DNA of 15,437 nucleotides from CAXTSE01 sp035554115 (lineage in GTDB: Bacteria > Actinomycetota > Actinomycetes > Actinomycetales > Microbacteriaceae). A model generated the notes under the pieces. It did not search any database. It was not told the origin of the DNA and saw only the letters and a list, made by a program, of their open reading frames with translations. A program made the translations under genes and the position numbers. The stretch covers positions 1-15,437 of the forward strand of contig DATMIW010000011.1 of the NCBI GenBank assembly GCA_035554115.1, given 5' to 3'. The stretch's first letter is position 1, and each line of letters starts with the position of its first letter. Below, one piece after another: positions 13,837 through 15,437 of the stretch.

Positions 13837-13842
13837 ACGTTA
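13837..13842 (-). promoter_or_regulatory. -10 box of the VOC gene, probably leaderless
   Basis: On the minus strand TAACGT is followed by 6 nt (GGGGCC) and the ATG at 13830. Confidence 0.5.
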
Positions 13843-13857
13843 AGGCGGGTCGACAGG

Positions 13858-13906
13858 AGTGTGCTTCTCGATTCCTGATCGCCTTCTGTCGAATGCCGAG
13901 CACACT
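13858..13906. repeat. 8-bp inverted repeat pair in the VOC upstream region
   Basis: AGTGTGCT (13858-13865) and its exact reverse complement AGCACACT (13899-13906) are separated by 33 nt, about 41 bp centre to centre, or close to four helical turns. They lie just upstream of the VOC -10. They could be paired half-sites for a looping regulator or a chance repeat. Confidence 0.3.
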
Positions 13907-13962
13907 GGGCGCCACCTGACAACCCCCTGTGCACGAACCTCGGCTGCCGCTCTACTTGGATT

Positions 13963-14709
13963 ATGACTACTCCTTCGACACCAGATCGCCCTGAGCCCCG
14001 CGAGCCACTACGCGACACGCAAGCTCGGGATGCCATGGGCACGCCCGTCGACCCGACCACTCCCGTCGTCGCGACTCCGACTCCGACTCCGGTCGCGGAT
14101 CCGGCCGTGGAGGATCCAGCCATGGTCCCCAACGAGACTCACAACCTTCGCCATGACGTGATCGAGCGAGAGAAGGTGGAATTCGGCGGGATGAAGTTCG
14201 GTTCGGCCTTCTTCGGGTGGCTCACCGCGACAGGCACCGCGGTGCTGCTCACCGCGCTCGTGAGCGCTGCCGGTGCGGCAATCGGCCTCGGGACGACCGG
14301 GTCGGCGGACGAAGCCTCGGATGCCGCCACGCGAAACGCAGAGACCGTCGGGCTCGTGGGCGCAATCGCCCTGATCGTCGTGCTCTTCGTCGCATACTTG
14401 GCCGGTGGCTACGTCGCCGGACGCATGGCGCGCTTCAGCGGGGCCAAGCAGGGTGTTGCCGTGTGGCTCTGGGCCGTGATCATTGCGATCGTGGTGGCAA
14501 TTATCGTCGCGATTGCGGGCAGCCAGTTTGATCTGCTGGCGAATCTGAATAGCTTCCCGCGCATCCCGCTGTATGAAGGCACGCTCACGGTGACCGGTGT
14601 CATCACGGCGGTCGCTGTGGCCGTCGTCAGCCTGGTCGGTGCCGTCGTCGGTGGCCTGGCCGGGATGCGGTACCACCGCAAGGTGGATCGCGTGGGGCTC
14701 GGGCGGTAG
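13963..14709 (+). CDS. Four-TM membrane protein with a proline-rich N-terminal tail
   Basis: A 248-aa protein of unknown function. Residues 1-60 are disordered-looking, rich in Pro, Thr and Asp, with a PTPTPTP stretch (about 38-43). A charged segment EREKVEFGGMKFG (about 68-80) precedes helices near 82-110, 128-148, 164-187 and 207-233. Helices are Gly/Ala/Val rich; the loop GGYVAGRMARFSGAKQG and the end MRYHRKVDRVGLGR are basic, consistent with a cytoplasmic location. The EREK-FGGMKFGSAFFGWL block resembles actinobacterial envelope proteins of unknown role. The ATG at 13963 lies 6 nt after a weak TCTACT box. It stands alone, divergent from the VOC gene, with a tRNA gene downstream on the other strand. 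Confidence 0.78.
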   Translation: MTTPSTPDRPEPREPLRDTQARDAMGTPVDPTTPVVATPTPTPVADPAVEDPAMVPNETHNLRHDVIEREKVEFGGMKFGSAFFGWLTATGTAVLLTALVSAAGAAIGLGTTGSADEASDAATRNAETVGLVGAIALIVVLFVAYLAGGYVAGRMARFSGAKQGVAVWLWAVIIAIVVAIIVAIAGSQFDLLANLNSFPRIPLYEGTLTVTGVITAVAVAVVSLVGAVVGGLAGMRYHRKVDRVGLGR

Positions 14710-14745
14710 TTCTTTGCACCAATCAGGCGAAGTAATACACCACCT

Positions 14746-14822
14746 TGGTAGGGCGGACGGGACTTGAACCCGTGACCGACGGATTATGAGTCCGCTGCTC
14801 TAACCAGCTGAGCTACCGCCCC
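14746..14822 (-). tRNA. tRNA with CAU anticodon (Met or lysidine-type Ile2)
   Basis: The cloverleaf is complete on the minus strand. The acceptor stem is GGGGCGG/CCGCCCU with a G1-U72 wobble; the D arm is GCTC/GAGC; the anticodon stem is GCGGA/TCCGT with loop CTCATAA (anticodon CAT); the T arm is ACGGG-TTCAAGT-CCCGT. The discriminator is A73, and CCA is encoded at 14748-14746. It is not an initiator by its stem features, since that tRNA lacks a normal 1-72 pair and has GGG/CCC in the anticodon stem. Elongator Met and Ile2 (with lysidine at C34, reading AUA) cannot be told apart by eye. Confidence 0.95.
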
Positions 14823-14852
14823 GCGGATAAGCGTATCGGGATGGCGGGGCTT

Positions 14853-14871
14853 GGTCTCGACAGGCTCGACC
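14853..14871. repeat. Possible dispersed intergenic repeat unit (TCGACAGGCTCGACC type)
   Basis: GGTCTCGACAGGCTCGACC lies between the tRNA and the glycosyltransferase gene. It has GGTC/GACC ends and two TCGA copies. Similar short intergenic repeats are, from memory, frequent in Microbacteriaceae genomes. Only one copy is in this window, so repetition is not shown. Confidence 0.25.
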
Positions 14872-14886
14872 GGCGCGAGTACTCGG

Positions 14887-15437
14887 CTAGCGGGTGGAGG
14901 CGGCGGTGCGGCCGGGGTCGGCTACGGTCTCGCCGCGGTAGAGCGCCTCGAAGATGTCGAGGGTGCGCTGCACGTCGTGCGCCTCAACGGTTCGCAGCGC
15001 GCCGTTCTTGAGCCGCGTGAGCTCGGCGGGGTCTGCGGTCAGGATGTCGGTCAGGTAGCGCGCCAGCGCATCCACGTCTCCGGGCTCGTAAAGGTAGCCG
15101 TTTTCGCCGGGGTGTACGAGGTGCGGCAGCGCCATCGCGTTAGCTGCCACGACCGGAAGGCCGGATGCGAGGGCCTCCATGGTCGCGATGCTCTGCAGTT
15201 CAGCGCGGGACGGCATGCCGAAGACGGAACCGTGAGTCAGTTCTGATTTCAGCTGCTCGTATGAGACCTTGCCGGTGAAGACGACGCGATCCGAAACCCC
15301 CAGCTCGCGGGCCTTCGCCTCGAGGCCGCGACGGGCCTCGCCGTCACCGATGATGCGCACCTGCACGTCGAGAGCCGGGTCGATGCGGGACGCCGCATCG
15401 AGCAATTCGTCGATGTGCTTCTCCTCGTCGAGACGAC
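14887..15437 (-). CDS. GT4 glycosyltransferase, C-terminal part (5' end outside window)
   Basis: The visible 183 codons are the C-terminal Rossmann domain of a retaining GT-B glycosyltransferase. The frame is open to the window edge, where RLDEEKHIDELLDAA continues the typical donor-site start. Then come VRIIGDGEARRGLE, VVFTGKVSYEQL, and the donor-binding block SRAELQSIATMEALASGLPV with the E-x7-E motif, followed by ENGYLYEPGD. Such enzymes add a sugar from a nucleotide donor to lipid or polysaccharide at the membrane face; PimB-like or diacylglycerol glucosyltransferases are the nearest types by appearance, but the acceptor cannot be told. The stop TAG is at 14889-14887. Confidence 0.92.
   Translation of the reverse strand, partial: RLDEEKHIDELLDAASRIDPALDVQVRIIGDGEARRGLEAKARELGVSDRVVFTGKVSYEQLKSELTHGSVFGMPSRAELQSIATMEALASGLPVVAANAMALPHLVHPGENGYLYEPGDVDALARYLTDILTADPAELTRLKNGALRTVEAHDVQRTLDIFEALYRGETVADPGRTAASTR

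Noticed and set aside
14068..14098. Tandem ACTCCG triplet-like repeats
   Set aside because: They encode the Pro-Thr stretch of the four-TM protein; a coding low-complexity tract and not a DNA element.
1..15437. CRISPR array, IS element, integrase, prophage or toxin-antitoxin system
   Set aside because: No regularly spaced direct repeats, transposase or integrase motifs, terminal repeats or paired small toxin genes were seen on either strand.

Overview
The window reads as chromosomal DNA of a high-GC Gram-positive actinobacterium, most likely a Microbacteriaceae-type organism. This rests on strong G/C bias at third codon positions, actinobacterial families (a giant zinc-ribbon polytopic membrane protein, a DUF4395 protein, a PimB-like GT4), and many start codons lying 6-7 nt behind a TANNNT -10 box, the signature of leaderless transcripts. 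No IS element, phage gene, CRISPR array or rRNA was seen. It looks like ordinary core-to-accessory chromosome with two regulatory regions of real interest.

Left part (1-6381). The minus strand carries an operon-like run read right to left: M16 zinc peptidase, histidine phosphatase, dapB, and a small TPR membrane protein, joined by 4-nt overlaps or short gaps. thyA and folA (only its first 18 codons are inside the window) follow on the same strand. Between the TPR gene and thyA sits an oppositely oriented four-gene block (about 913-3182): membrane-anchored thioredoxin, DUF4395 membrane protein with a CxxC, OsmC-type peroxidase and a TIGR01777-type SDR. It looks like a thiol/peroxide redox module.

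Middle (6382-11091). A 310-nt gap separates the M16 gene from a divergent TetR gene. It holds a 38-bp near-perfect palindrome with a TetR-operator-like core, an extended -10 box, and then a leader of about 220 nt with nested inverted repeats and a classical Shine-Dalgarno. Most other genes here seem leaderless, so this leader stands out. Next comes a 1238-aa polytopic protein with an N-terminal C4 zinc ribbon.

Right part (11118-15437). A minus-strand operon encodes a TetR regulator and two SMR subunits. Their charge patterns predict opposite membrane orientations, so an antiparallel heterodimeric exporter is likely. Divergent from it is a siderophore-interacting (ViuB-like) flavoprotein; the shared 67-bp promoter region has two different palindromes. 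A two-domain VOC protein, a four-TM membrane protein, a CAU-anticodon tRNA and the 3' part of a GT4 glycosyltransferase follow.
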